Position numbers and translations under genes: made by a program. The notes under the pieces were generated by a model, which worked only from the letters and a program-made list of their open reading frames with translations, did not search any database and was not told the DNA's origin. Shown here piece after piece: positions 1-8,656 of a stretch of DNA of 64,000 nt (position 1 is the stretch's first letter; every line of letters begins with the position of its first letter). The stretch is from Borrelia miyamotoi (GTDB taxonomy: Bacteria; Spirochaetota; Spirochaetia; Borreliales; Borreliaceae), in assembly GCF_019668505.1 (NCBI RefSeq), contig NZ_AP024371.1, forward strand, positions 310,001 to 374,000, given 5' to 3'.

Positions 1-404
1 ACAATAAATTCCTGAGGAATTACATGCAAAATTTCTCTATCCATTGGAATTACAATTGCCTTAGCAGCTTCAATCACCCGATCAACATCCTCATTATCAA
101 TCTCTCTTGTCTTTGAATTTATTGCAACAACCCCTCGAGAATTAGTGCCCTCAATGCTACTACCTGACATAGAAACAGATAACGTGGCAATATCACATCC
201 AGAAATAAGTTCAGCAGCCTCAATAGCATTAGAAATTGAATCAAGTGCTGCTTCAATATTTATAAGAACCCCTTTCCTCACACCTCTTGATAGACTAGTG
301 CCTATTCCAATTATTTCCAACTGATTGTTCAAGTTCACCTCAGCCACCACAGTACAAATCTTTGAAGTTCCAATATCCAATCCTACAATCAAATCTCTAG
401 ACAC
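1..404 (-). CDS. ftsA: FtsA, cell division actin-like ATPase (N-terminal part, runs off the window)
   Basis: Translating the minus strand from a GTG at 404 gives a protein beginning SRDLIVGLDIGTSK, the phosphate-1 motif of the FtsA/actin fold, followed by the usual FtsA beta strand (KICTVVAEV), SLSRGVRKGVLIN and VAMSGSS-like segments. About 134 residues are visible and the rest lies left of position 1. The GTG overlaps the TAG stop of ftsQ by one base, and AGGAGA sits six bases upstream, which fixes the start. FtsA ties the FtsZ ring to the membrane. Last gene visible in the minus-strand division cluster. Confidence 0.93.
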   Translation of the reverse strand, partial: MSRDLIVGLDIGTSKICTVVAEVNLNNQLEIIGIGTSLSRGVRKGVLINIEAALDSISNAIEAAELISGCDIATLSVSMSGSSIEGTNSRGVVAINSKTREIDNEDVDRVIEAAKAIVIPMDREILHVIPQEFI

Positions 405-1147
405 TAATCTTCTCCTAATAAAATGATATCACCACTTCTTAAATCAATAGTATCAGACCTTCCCCTTAGTAAATCAGATATCATGAATACCTTATACATT
501 ACACTTATTAAATTCATATCCGATGTTATCAGTATCTTATTATATATATTTTTTATATACAAAATAATTCTGTAATCATAGAAATTCAACTTCAAAAAAC
601 TAATTTCTGATATTAAATTATATAAAGTAATTTGATTTATTTTAACATAGTTAAGGTTCTTTACAATAGCCAACATTCCATCCTCTAAAAAATCACCCGC
701 TTCAATGCTATTTAAATTTAATCCACTAATTATAGGCAAATCATAAATTAAATCTTTACTTTTTTCCAAAATTACACCATCTGAAGAAATAAAATAATAA
801 ATAAAATTGCCATCAACATTATCATAGGCAGTAACAATAGGAACTCTTCTTTCAATATTAATACTAATTGTATTGGGAAATTTAAGTTGTACCTTTGCAT
901 TTTTTACTCTTAGATCTCTCATAATATTTTTCTTATAAGTATCAACATCAGCATCATAATAATAAGTATTGGGTTTAATCCCTGAAATACTTAATATATC
1001 TTCCTTAGAAATATGAATATCATCATTAAAACTAATATACCTAATTAAAAAATAAGGTGAAATAAAAATAATAAAAATAATCTCAAACAAGATAGCAGAA
1101 ATTATTATGTAAGTATATATAAGCAAAAATTTTCGATAAATTAACAT
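404..1147 (-). CDS. ftsQ: FtsQ/DivIB-type cell division protein
   Basis: 247 residues. An N-terminal membrane segment (about residues 8-37) is followed by a POTRA-like domain (about 38-105, from YISFNDDIHISKEDI to NIERRVP) and a beta-rich FtsQ domain. This is the topology of the divisome bridge protein FtsQ, which joins FtsA/FtsZ inside to the septal wall synthases outside. Sequence conservation is weak, as is normal for FtsQ, so the call rests on topology, the INIERRVPI motif and position between ftsW and ftsA. It lies 40 bases after ftsW and overlaps ftsA by one base. Confidence 0.82.
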   Translation of the reverse strand: MLIYRKFLLIYTYIIISAILFEIIFIIFISPYFLIRYISFNDDIHISKEDILSISGIKPNTYYYDADVDTYKKNIMRDLRVKNAKVQLKFPNTISINIERRVPIVTAYDNVDGNFIYYFISSDGVILEKSKDLIYDLPIISGLNLNSIEAGDFLEDGMLAIVKNLNYVKINQITLYNLISEISFLKLNFYDYRIILYIKNIYNKILITSDMNLISVMYKVFMISDLLRGRSDTIDLRSGDIILLGED

Positions 1148-1187
1148 AAATTCAAGATTAAATTACCACTTTAATAAAACTTCAAAC

Positions 1188-2291
1188 TTACTTACTTTCA
1201 ATATCTCTAGAAACATTTGCAATCAATCCAGAAAGTGCCATTGTAACAACAATAGAAGAACCTCCTGAGGAAAAAAATGGCAAATTTATGCCTGTGGGAG
1301 GCAAAAGTCCAATTGCAATTAAAATATTCATTATACTTTGAAGAAAAATTGTAAGACTTGAAATAAATGCAATAAAAAACCTAAATCTAGTCTTCGCCAA
1401 AATAGCTATAAAATAGCCAAGATAAAAAAATAAAAAAAACAACATAATAGCAAAACAAATACCTAAAAATCCTAACTCTTCTCCAAGCACAGAAAAAATA
1501 AAATCAGAATTAGCTTCTGGAAGCCTGCCAAGCTTTATTTCTCCCATTCCAAGACCTTTTCCCACAAGCCCACCACTCTTTAAAGCGTTAAGTGATGCAA
1601 TTATTTGATATCCTTTTCCTAAAGGATCTTCATAAGGATTTAAAAATGCAAAAATTCTAGCAACTCTATAAGGCTCAAATATTAAAAAAATCATAGCAAT
1701 TGGAACAAAAGTAAATAAAATAGCCAAAATATATCCAAATGATATTTCAGAAACAAATAAAACAACAAAGAAAAGAATAGCAAAATAAATAGCTGTTGAA
1801 TAATCATTTTGCAAAATTATGAGTAACCAAAAAATACCAAAAATTAACATGGGCTTAAGCCAATAAGAAATCTTATTATCTGACTTTAATCTAAACTTAC
1901 TTAAATAACTTGAAAGATAAATTGCAAAAGATACCTTAAAAATCTCTGAAGGCTGAATACTAGTTCCTTTCAAAAATATCCATCTTTGTGCTCCAGAAAC
2001 ACTAGGAGAAAAAAAAGTTGCCAGAATCAATGCAAAAGTTACAACCAAAACAATAGAAACAACTCTTTTTAAAAAATCTAACGAAATTCTCTCAAAAACA
2101 AAAAATACAACAAAACTTAAAAAAAGATATTTAAGACGCATTAAAAATAAAAAATTAGGATCCCCTGTAAGTTCTACACTTAAAAAAAACGAAGAAGTAT
2201 AAAATATAATAAGGCCATAAGCAACAAGTGAGAATAAAACAAGCAAATAATATTTTCTAAGAGAACCTTTCTCCACAAACATAACAACCAA
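1188..2291 (-). CDS. ftsW: FtsW/RodA-family (SEDS) peptidoglycan polymerase
   Basis: 367 residues with about ten membrane segments. The SEDS signature is clear: GAQRWIFLKGTSIQPSE near residue 100, NDYSTA, KGYQIIASLNALKSGGLVGKGLGMG in the large loop, and the terminal PPTGINLPFFSSGGSS. SEDS proteins polymerise lipid II glycan. I call FtsW rather than RodA from its place in the division cluster. The start is a TTG at 2291 with AGGTGA seven bases upstream; an in-frame ATG nine bases later is the alternative, but its spacing from that site is poor. The ribosome site overlaps the end of mraY, seven bases upstream. Confidence 0.92.
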   Translation of the reverse strand: MVVMFVEKGSLRKYYLLVLFSLVAYGLIIFYTSSFFLSVELTGDPNFLFLMRLKYLFLSFVVFFVFERISLDFLKRVVSIVLVVTFALILATFFSPSVSGAQRWIFLKGTSIQPSEIFKVSFAIYLSSYLSKFRLKSDNKISYWLKPMLIFGIFWLLIILQNDYSTAIYFAILFFVVLFVSEISFGYILAILFTFVPIAMIFLIFEPYRVARIFAFLNPYEDPLGKGYQIIASLNALKSGGLVGKGLGMGEIKLGRLPEANSDFIFSVLGEELGFLGICFAIMLFFLFFYLGYFIAILAKTRFRFFIAFISSLTIFLQSIMNILIAIGLLPPTGINLPFFSSGGSSIVVTMALSGLIANVSRDIESK

Positions 2292-2298
2292 TCTAAAT

Positions 2299-3354
2299 TC
2301 ACCTAATTTTAAGAGTACTTAAAGCAAGTATAGCAAATATTAAACCTATTATCCAAAATCTAATGACAACCTGCATCTCAGACCAACCAAGCTCCTCAAA
2401 ATGATGATGGAGTGGTGCCATTCTAAAAACTCTTTTCTTAGTCTTTTTATAAACTGCCACTTGAATAATTACAGACAAAGTCTCAACTACAAAAACTCCT
2501 GTAAGAATTGCAAAAAGAATCTCACTCTTTAAGATTAAAGCCACCATTCCAAGAATTGCCCCAATTGACAGACTACCGGTATCACCCATCATTATCTTAG
2601 CAGGATACGCATTAAACCATAAAAATCCAAAACTACCTCCAAGTAAAGCTCCAAGGAATACTACAAGCTCTTCAGAACCTTTTATATTTGGAATATTTAA
2701 ATAAAATGCAAAATCAGATCTACTTGTCAGATATGCTATTATTATTAGCGCTCCTGTTACAACAATACTAAGTCCAATAGCAAGTCCATCAAGCCCATCT
2801 GTTAAATTAAAAGAGTTAGATGCAGATATTAAAATAAATATTCCAAATGGAATATACAAAACCCCTAAATCTAATTTGAGAGATTTAAAAAATGGAAAAT
2901 AAATTATACTAACATGATCGCCACCAAAATAATAAAGCATAGTAACGGAAATACAAGAAAAGAATACCTGCCCATAAATTTTAAGACTAGGATTAAGCCC
3001 ATCTGAATTTTTTCTCTTGATTTTCAGAAAATCGTCAATAAATCCTAGGCATGCAAAACTAATCATGACAAAAAGTATAATTAAAAAATAAATATTCCAA
3101 GGATTAACCCAAAAAAATAAAGAGACTAAAACACAAAAAAAAATAAGAATACCGCCCATACTAGGAATGCCCGTCTTTGCACTTAAATGGCGCCTTGGTC
3201 CATCTTCTCTTAAAATTTGATTTAGTTTTAGTTTTTTAAGTCTTACAATAATAAATGGACCCAAAATTAAAGAAAACAAAAATGCAAAAATAGTAGCATA
3301 AGCAGTTCTAAAAGTAATATATTGCAGCAATCTAAGTCCTAAAAGATAAAACAT
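2299..3354 (-). CDS. mraY: MraY, phospho-N-acetylmuramoyl-pentapeptide transferase
   Basis: 351 residues, the normal family length, with about ten membrane segments. It makes lipid I from UDP-MurNAc-pentapeptide and undecaprenyl phosphate on the inner membrane face. The catalytic features are present: D107/D108 in GFIDDFLK, NLTDGLDGL (D186, D189), MMGDTGSL (D258) and the HHH triad at 316-318 before FEELGW. It lies between murF and ftsW. The only candidate ribosome-binding site is a run of nine G residues ending one base before the ATG, described separately. Confidence 0.97.
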   Translation of the reverse strand: MFYLLGLRLLQYITFRTAYATIFAFLFSLILGPFIIVRLKKLKLNQILREDGPRRHLSAKTGIPSMGGILIFFCVLVSLFFWVNPWNIYFLIILFVMISFACLGFIDDFLKIKRKNSDGLNPSLKIYGQVFFSCISVTMLYYFGGDHVSIIYFPFFKSLKLDLGVLYIPFGIFILISASNSFNLTDGLDGLAIGLSIVVTGALIIIAYLTSRSDFAFYLNIPNIKGSEELVVFLGALLGGSFGFLWFNAYPAKIMMGDTGSLSIGAILGMVALILKSEILFAILTGVFVVETLSVIIQVAVYKKTKKRVFRMAPLHHHFEELGWSEMQVVIRFWIIGLIFAILALSTLKIR

Positions 3355-3366
3355 ACCCCCCCCCTC
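3355..3366 (-). promoter_or_regulatory. Ribosome-binding site of mraY made of a nine-G run
   Basis: Reading the minus strand into mraY, a GA is followed by nine G, one T and the ATG. The run occupies 3356-3364 and is the only purine-rich site before the start. In a genome this poor in G and C such a run is exceptional, and runs of this kind are prone to slippage. Changes in its length would alter the match to, and spacing from, the 16S rRNA tail without touching the reading frame. Confidence 0.75.
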
Positions 3367-3375
3367 ACATTAATC

Positions 3376-4773
3376 TTAAAGATAGTCAAGAACCCTTTCA
3401 AGCCTATTTGATCTTGACCCTTTAATAACAATAAAACACTGAGATTTCAAACTCTTCTTAACAAAAAAATCAATAAAACCTTCAAAATTATTAAAGTAAG
3501 ATAAATTATTTAAAGTCAACTTTTCAATTATCTTCACCTCTTGAAATTCATCACCAATTAAAAACACTTCATCAAAATTCATCAAAACAACTTCCTGAAT
3601 TGCTGTTTTATGCACTTCATATGTAAATTTTCCAAGTTCTTTAAAAGAACCAAGAATAATAATTTTTTTAACCTTAATCTCAAGATCCAAAATGATCTCT
3701 TTTAAAGCCATAAATGAATCCAAATTACAATTATAAGAATCATTCAAAATCAAATAGTCCTTTACTCTTAAAAGTTCTGCTCTACCTTTTTGAAAATCAG
3801 CATGCACAAGACCCTCTAAAATCTCATTCTCACTCATCCCAAGTAACAAAGCCAAATTAATACAAGATATTGCATTGAAAATGTTGTGCTTACCCGGTAA
3901 TAAAACAGAATAATCAAACCCCTTATAAGTAAAATCATAAGAAAACTTTTCACCTAAAAACGAAAATGCCCTAATTCTAAGACTATGAAAATCAAAATAA
4001 AAAATATTAATCTCCGGATTAACAGACTTAGCTATTTCCTTTAAATAAGAATGATAAGGACAAGTCTCATTTAATATTATTACCTGAGTACTCTTAGTTA
4101 CTATTTTGGCCTTCTCTGAAGCAACAATTTTTAAATCTCCAAAAGCTTGCATATGTGCATAATTTATATTTGTAACAATAACAATTTCAGGATTTAATAT
4201 TTTAGCAAGAAGACTCATCTCTCCAATGTAGCTTATTCCTACTTCAAAAACAGCATACTCTTCATCTCCCTCAGTTCTCAAAATACTCAAAGGAAGCCCA
4301 ATATCTGAATTTAAATTTCCCCAAGTCTTGCAAGTTTTATACCTCTTTGATAATACACTATAAAGCATCTCTTTTGTTGTGGTCTTTCCATTACTACCAG
4401 TAATAGCTATTCTCTTAAAACTTGTTCTTTTAATAAAATGCGCTGCTAAATATTGAAGAAGAATGACTACATTACTAGTGAGCAAAAAAACTAAATCCTT
4501 ATACTTATTTAAATAATCAAAACATGAAAGCTCATAATCCTCAGAACAAACAAAACATTTAACACCAATACCAATTAAATCTTCAACAAAAGAAAATCCA
4601 TCTACCCTATCACCTTTGTATGCAAAATAAAGGCTAGTTCCACTATTTTCCGAATTTATTTCACGGCTGTCAAAAGAATAAAATGACACAACCTTCTGCA
4701 TATTATTTAAATGACCAACAAATTTAATATCTTTTGAAGAATCTAGAATGTCCTCAATTTTTATATGCACCAA
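3376..4773 (-). CDS. murF: MurF, UDP-MurNAc-tripeptide-D-Ala-D-Ala ligase
   Basis: 465 residues. A Mur-ligase N-terminal domain carries SLYFAYKGDRVDGFSFV (substrate-binding loop). The central ATPase domain has the P-loop GSNGKTTTKE (residues 126-135) and VFEVGIS. The C-terminal domain has LNDSYNCN, matching the family DxYNANP block in divergent form. It adds the terminal dipeptide to the peptidoglycan precursor in the cytosol, just before the MraY step encoded next. The stop lies 21 bases before mraY. Confidence 0.94.
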   Translation of the reverse strand: MVHIKIEDILDSSKDIKFVGHLNNMQKVVSFYSFDSREINSENSGTSLYFAYKGDRVDGFSFVEDLIGIGVKCFVCSEDYELSCFDYLNKYKDLVFLLTSNVVILLQYLAAHFIKRTSFKRIAITGSNGKTTTKEMLYSVLSKRYKTCKTWGNLNSDIGLPLSILRTEGDEEYAVFEVGISYIGEMSLLAKILNPEIVIVTNINYAHMQAFGDLKIVASEKAKIVTKSTQVIILNETCPYHSYLKEIAKSVNPEINIFYFDFHSLRIRAFSFLGEKFSYDFTYKGFDYSVLLPGKHNIFNAISCINLALLLGMSENEILEGLVHADFQKGRAELLRVKDYLILNDSYNCNLDSFMALKEIILDLEIKVKKIIILGSFKELGKFTYEVHKTAIQEVVLMNFDEVFLIGDEFQEVKIIEKLTLNNLSYFNNFEGFIDFFVKKSLKSQCFIVIKGSRSNRLERVLDYL

Positions 4774-4792
4774 ATGCCCTCACACAAATATA

Positions 4793-5074
4793 CTACCGTT
4801 TAATAACATTTACATCCTTATTATCTTTTCTTTCTAAATCTAAATAATCTCGGCTAAGCTCTTCTATTCTATCAATACTCTGAAGTTCGTATATTATAGT
4901 TAACAATCTAAGGTTTTCATCAATAATATTACCCTGCTCATAATTTAAACTATCAAATTCACGCAACTTAACAACATATCTAAAATTGAGATAAATATTT
5001 AGACATATTATAATTGTTAATACTAAAATCAATAAATAGTACAATCGAAGTTCAATTTTTCCTATCTTACTCAT
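4793..5074 (-). CDS. Small single-pass protein, probably FtsL-like
   Basis: 93 residues: a short basic N-terminus, one membrane helix (about residues 12-31), then a charged, helix-forming region with leucines spaced as in a short coiled coil (IDENLRLLTIIYELQSIDRIEELS). This layout, and the position directly after rsmH and before murF, are those of the divisome protein FtsL. FtsL proteins share almost no sequence, so the name is inferred from context. It overlaps the end of rsmH by eight bases. Confidence 0.65.
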   Translation of the reverse strand: MSKIGKIELRLYYLLILVLTIIICLNIYLNFRYVVKLREFDSLNYEQGNIIDENLRLLTIIYELQSIDRIEELSRDYLDLERKDNKDVNVIKR

Positions 5075-5963
5075 ATAATTTTTTTATGGCTCTAAGCTTA
5101 GCACTTCTTGATGCATTATTATATTTTTTCTCATCAAAGCTTGCAATTACAGGCTTTTTAGTAAGTATACAATACTGCTCTTGATTTAAACCTTTAAAAA
5201 ACCCTTTTACAATTTTATCTTCTAAAGAATGAAATGTAATAATAGCCAAGATTCCATTCCTTGATAAGCTTTTTATCCATAACGGCAAACTTTTTTTCAA
5301 ACGAAAAAGCTCATCATTGACATAAATTCTTAATGCCTGAAAAGTCTTAGTTGCTGGATTTATTTTAAGCCTTATCCTAGGATATGCTTTGATAATTATG
5401 CTTTGAAGCTCTCTTGAAGTTTTTATATTTTTAACTTTTCTATATTCTAAAATAGACTTAACAATTCTTTTAGAATAATATTCACCACCCAACTCATAAA
5501 TTAAATCTTCAAGTTTCTCTTTCCCAAAAGTATTAATAACCTCGTAAGCATTAAGACTCCCATCATCAGGGTTAAGCCTCATATCTAACCTTTCATCTCC
5601 AACAAAAGAAAATCCTCTACCACTCATCTTGTAATGAAACATAGAAACACCAAGATCAGCTAAAATAAAATTTACTTTACTATTTAAAGGATATTCACTA
5701 AAAAAATCATCAAACCAAATATTAAAATACGAAACCTTTTCCTTAAATTCTACAAGAAATTTTTTTGCCCTATTTAAAATAATGTTATCTCTTTCAATAC
5801 CAATTACACTTATGTTTTGATATTTCCTCAGAATGGCCCTTGAATGACCTCCCTCCCCAAGGGTACAATCAACGAAAACAAATTCATCACTCATATATAC
5901 GGTATTTACAAGATTAATAATTTCATCAAGAAGTACAGGGGTATGAACAATAACATTATCCAT
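5067..5963 (-). CDS. rsmH: RsmH (MraW), 16S rRNA m4C1402 methyltransferase
   Basis: 298 residues, normal length. It opens with HTPVLLDEII, followed by the SAM-binding loop CTLGEGGHSRAIL, DLGVSMFHY, the SGRGFSF/DMRLNP block and the C-terminal FHSLEDKIVKGFF and SRSAKLRAIKK motifs, all typical of RsmH. It methylates N4 of C1402 in the ribosomal decoding centre using S-adenosylmethionine. The ATG lies inside the end of the gene before it (eight-base overlap), so translation is probably coupled. Confidence 0.96.
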   Translation of the reverse strand: MDNVIVHTPVLLDEIINLVNTVYMSDEFVFVDCTLGEGGHSRAILRKYQNISVIGIERDNIILNRAKKFLVEFKEKVSYFNIWFDDFFSEYPLNSKVNFILADLGVSMFHYKMSGRGFSFVGDERLDMRLNPDDGSLNAYEVINTFGKEKLEDLIYELGGEYYSKRIVKSILEYRKVKNIKTSRELQSIIIKAYPRIRLKINPATKTFQALRIYVNDELFRLKKSLPLWIKSLSRNGILAIITFHSLEDKIVKGFFKGLNQEQYCILTKKPVIASFDEKKYNNASRSAKLRAIKKLYE

Positions 5964-6786
5964 TAAGTGTAAACCTATAAATCAAGCTATTGTTAGAATC
6001 ATAAACATCTCCATATTTAATCTTAATTTCGTTACGACCACTAGTAAACTTCAGATTATTTATCTCAATATTGCCATTATCTCTTTTTATGTTAAAAACA
6101 TCTAATTCACAATCTCTATCCCCAGAGATAACATATGAATTATTGTCTAAAAATATACTCTGAAAATCAGCACGAAAAATACTGTTATTATTTAGAAATA
6201 CCTCAAAATAGTAAATACCATTAAGAGCTTTTGAAGCTCTAACATTATTTTTCAAAAAATTTAAAACAAGACTATAATTACCTAACTCTAGCTCTAGATT
6301 CAAATCCCCTTTTAACTCGAATCTAGTATTACCCTTACCTTTTAAAAAGATATCACCCAAATAAAAGGAAAAACTGCTATTTAAATTATTTCTATTCTTT
6401 ATTACAAATAAAGGATTAACTATTTGCCCACTATATTGATCAAAAACTACCACATCAAAAACTTTACTATCATCCTTTAAAAAAACTTTCTCATCTTTAT
6501 ATATAAAATCACCAAAAAACTCCAAATTAAGCCCTAAATCTTTATCAAAAACGATCAAAATACTTCTATCATATTTACTCATCTTATTCCTAGAATACAC
6601 AATTTTATAATTATTTGAAAAAACAGAAAAATGTGTATCCCAAGCCCTTAACCTTATACCGATGTCTAAAACACCATCTTTTAATTCCCCAAAATCACCT
6701 ACTAAATCAAATTTCTCCCCCTTGCCAAATTCCAAAAACGAATACAAATTAGAACAACTAAATAAAAAAAGAAAAGCAATCATCAT
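5956..6786 (-). CDS. Conserved hypothetical secreted protein, possible lipoprotein
   Basis: 276 residues; I do not recognise a family. The N-terminus MMIAFLFLFSCSN is a very short hydrophobic stretch ending in a cysteine at residue 11, resembling a Borrelia lipobox but with no basic residue before it, so export and lipidation are uncertain. The rest is rich in beta-forming and Asn/Asp residues with no obvious membrane segment. It sits six bases after the unknown gene upstream and overlaps rsmH by eight bases, so it is co-transcribed with the division cluster. Confidence 0.75.
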   Translation of the reverse strand: MMIAFLFLFSCSNLYSFLEFGKGEKFDLVGDFGELKDGVLDIGIRLRAWDTHFSVFSNNYKIVYSRNKMSKYDRSILIVFDKDLGLNLEFFGDFIYKDEKVFLKDDSKVFDVVVFDQYSGQIVNPLFVIKNRNNLNSSFSFYLGDIFLKGKGNTRFELKGDLNLELELGNYSLVLNFLKNNVRASKALNGIYYFEVFLNNNSIFRADFQSIFLDNNSYVISGDRDCELDVFNIKRDNGNIEINNLKFTSGRNEIKIKYGDVYDSNNSLIYRFTLNG

Positions 6787-6791
6787 TACAA

Positions 6792-7856
6792 CTACAGCCC
6801 TAAATATTTTAAATTACTATTATCATTAAAATATAAAATTCCTTCATTAAATTCAACATATGAACTTATTGCATCCTTAAAAAATACATTATCAAACAAT
6901 TCATAAGAATCTACAAAATAAGTCCTTATATTGATCATATTATCAACCAAATCATAAAAATATATTCTATATACTCTAAAAAAAGAATCATAATCAGCTT
7001 TTAAAATAGAATTTTTATTATCAACTCTAAAAATTTTATCATTTTCAATATTAAATATTAAAAATGAATCTATTGTTTCAACAAACAAATTATAAAACCT
7101 ATCAACCTTAAAAAAAGGACTAAAATCCTTAATCTTTAAATTCTTTAAACACAAAACCTGATTATATCCATTCTCTAAATTAACCACTTCTAAAGAATAT
7201 TCCCCATCCTCTCTTAGAATACATAAATACTTATTATCTAAGCTTAATTTAACACATATAACTGGCAAGCCAATACCAATCAAATCACCACTATAAACCA
7301 TTTCTCCATGCTTATATACATAAGTCTTACCATCAGAGAGTCCCAAAGCCAAAACTCCATCATTATAATCAATACTTAATATTGAGGCAATAAATTTGAG
7401 AGACAAAATCTTACTTCCACCCTCACCATAAACTTCCAAAATTTTATATAAATTATTTAAAGCAAAAATAGCGTCATCTTTTGCAAAAACAAAATCTTCA
7501 CATTCCAAAGAAAACAAGAATCTATCTGTCTTCCTAGAAAATACAGAATAACTATTTTGAAACTTCTTAAGAACATAGTAACAATCTGAAAAACTTACTA
7601 GACGCTCACTTATAACATGATAATAATATTTATCAAGATCTAGACTCAAAATTCGATCTTTAATAAAAACATTATTCTTTGAAACAACATCAACTAAATT
7701 ATCAGAATGCCTAAAGTGATTAAACTTATAAAAAGTTGAAATATTAATCTTTCGCTTTAATACAGAATTAATCAATATCAAAAACATCAAAAAAAAAACA
7801 AAACAAAAAAATTTGATTTTCCTAAATTTAGTTAAATTTTTTTCATAAAGATTCAA
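6792..7856 (-). CDS. Conserved hypothetical protein with N-terminal membrane anchor
   Basis: 354 residues of unknown function. A basic start (NLTKFRKIKFF) leads into one membrane helix (about 15-33), then a soluble part made of repeated short beta-type stretches such as DGKTYVYKHGEMVYSGDL and DGEYSLEVVNLENG, which recall blades of a beta propeller. I see no catalytic motif. The predicted arrangement is a periplasmic propeller-like domain tethered to the inner membrane. It lies between two other unknown genes in the same operon run. Confidence 0.78.
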   Translation of the reverse strand: MNLYEKNLTKFRKIKFFCFVFFLMFLILINSVLKRKINISTFYKFNHFRHSDNLVDVVSKNNVFIKDRILSLDLDKYYYHVISERLVSFSDCYYVLKKFQNSYSVFSRKTDRFLFSLECEDFVFAKDDAIFALNNLYKILEVYGEGGSKILSLKFIASILSIDYNDGVLALGLSDGKTYVYKHGEMVYSGDLIGIGLPVICVKLSLDNKYLCILREDGEYSLEVVNLENGYNQVLCLKNLKIKDFSPFFKVDRFYNLFVETIDSFLIFNIENDKIFRVDNKNSILKADYDSFFRVYRIYFYDLVDNMINIRTYFVDSYELFDNVFFKDAISSYVEFNEGILYFNDNSNLKYLGL

Positions 7857-7881
7857 GATTATTAAAACCCTCTATATAACA

Positions 7882-8646
7882 TCATCTGATCTTTCCTAAA
7901 TCTGACTGAAATTTAACAGACCAAACTTCATAAAATTTTGCAAACTTATCAGCTACTTCTTTTTGAGAAGTAACAACAGCTAAAATTCTTCCAGCCTCAA
8001 TATAATTTAGAATTTGCTCTGAGAGTCCATAAGCCTCATTTGTTTCGTATCTGGCCCTTAGCAAAAATGCTCCTTCTTCTAATAGCTCTAAAGATTTAAA
8101 AAGATGGGATAATTGAACCTTATAAAAAGGACTATCAATAAGTAAATTTTTTGATAAATTCTTAAAATCAATAAAATTTTTAGTCAAAATAATAAATTTA
8201 AGATATATATCCTCTAAAAAAAGAACTGATTTAGAATCACCTTTACTAAAATACAATCCTAAGTCAATAAGATATCCCAACTTATTAACAATTAAAAATC
8301 GCTCTTCAGGATTTAAATCAAGCAAAGATTCATTTGTCATAAGTTCCCTAGCAGAGATAAGCAAAATAGGACTAACAAATAATGAAAAATCAGAAATAAA
8401 ATTAAAAAGATTTGTTCGAAAATCATAGTTAACTTTTAATCTAGGTCTTGTATAAAAATAATTCAATGATGCAATATAACTTAGAACATTTAAATTCAAA
8501 TTAATAAAATTAACTATTAATTCCGAATTTACTGTAAGACTACCAGATTTCTTTATATCTTTTATCTCGTTTAAAGTTTGCAAAATAAGATTATCAATAA
8601 GCAAAATTTTTTGATAATTTTCACTATGCACTAAATCCATAAACAC
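7882..8646 (-). CDS. Conserved hypothetical helical protein
   Basis: 254 residues, no signal peptide or membrane helix, and mostly alpha-helical in composition (long Leu/Ile/Lys/Glu stretches). No motif that I recognise. It lies ten bases after recN and 25 bases before the next unknown gene, so it shares the operon. The name should stay hypothetical. Confidence 0.78.
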   Translation of the reverse strand: MFMDLVHSENYQKILLIDNLILQTLNEIKDIKKSGSLTVNSELIVNFINLNLNVLSYIASLNYFYTRPRLKVNYDFRTNLFNFISDFSLFVSPILLISARELMTNESLLDLNPEERFLIVNKLGYLIDLGLYFSKGDSKSVLFLEDIYLKFIILTKNFIDFKNLSKNLLIDSPFYKVQLSHLFKSLELLEEGAFLLRARYETNEAYGLSEQILNYIEAGRILAVVTSQKEVADKFAKFYEVWSVKFQSDLGKIR

Positions 8647-8656
8647 CCACTTATAA

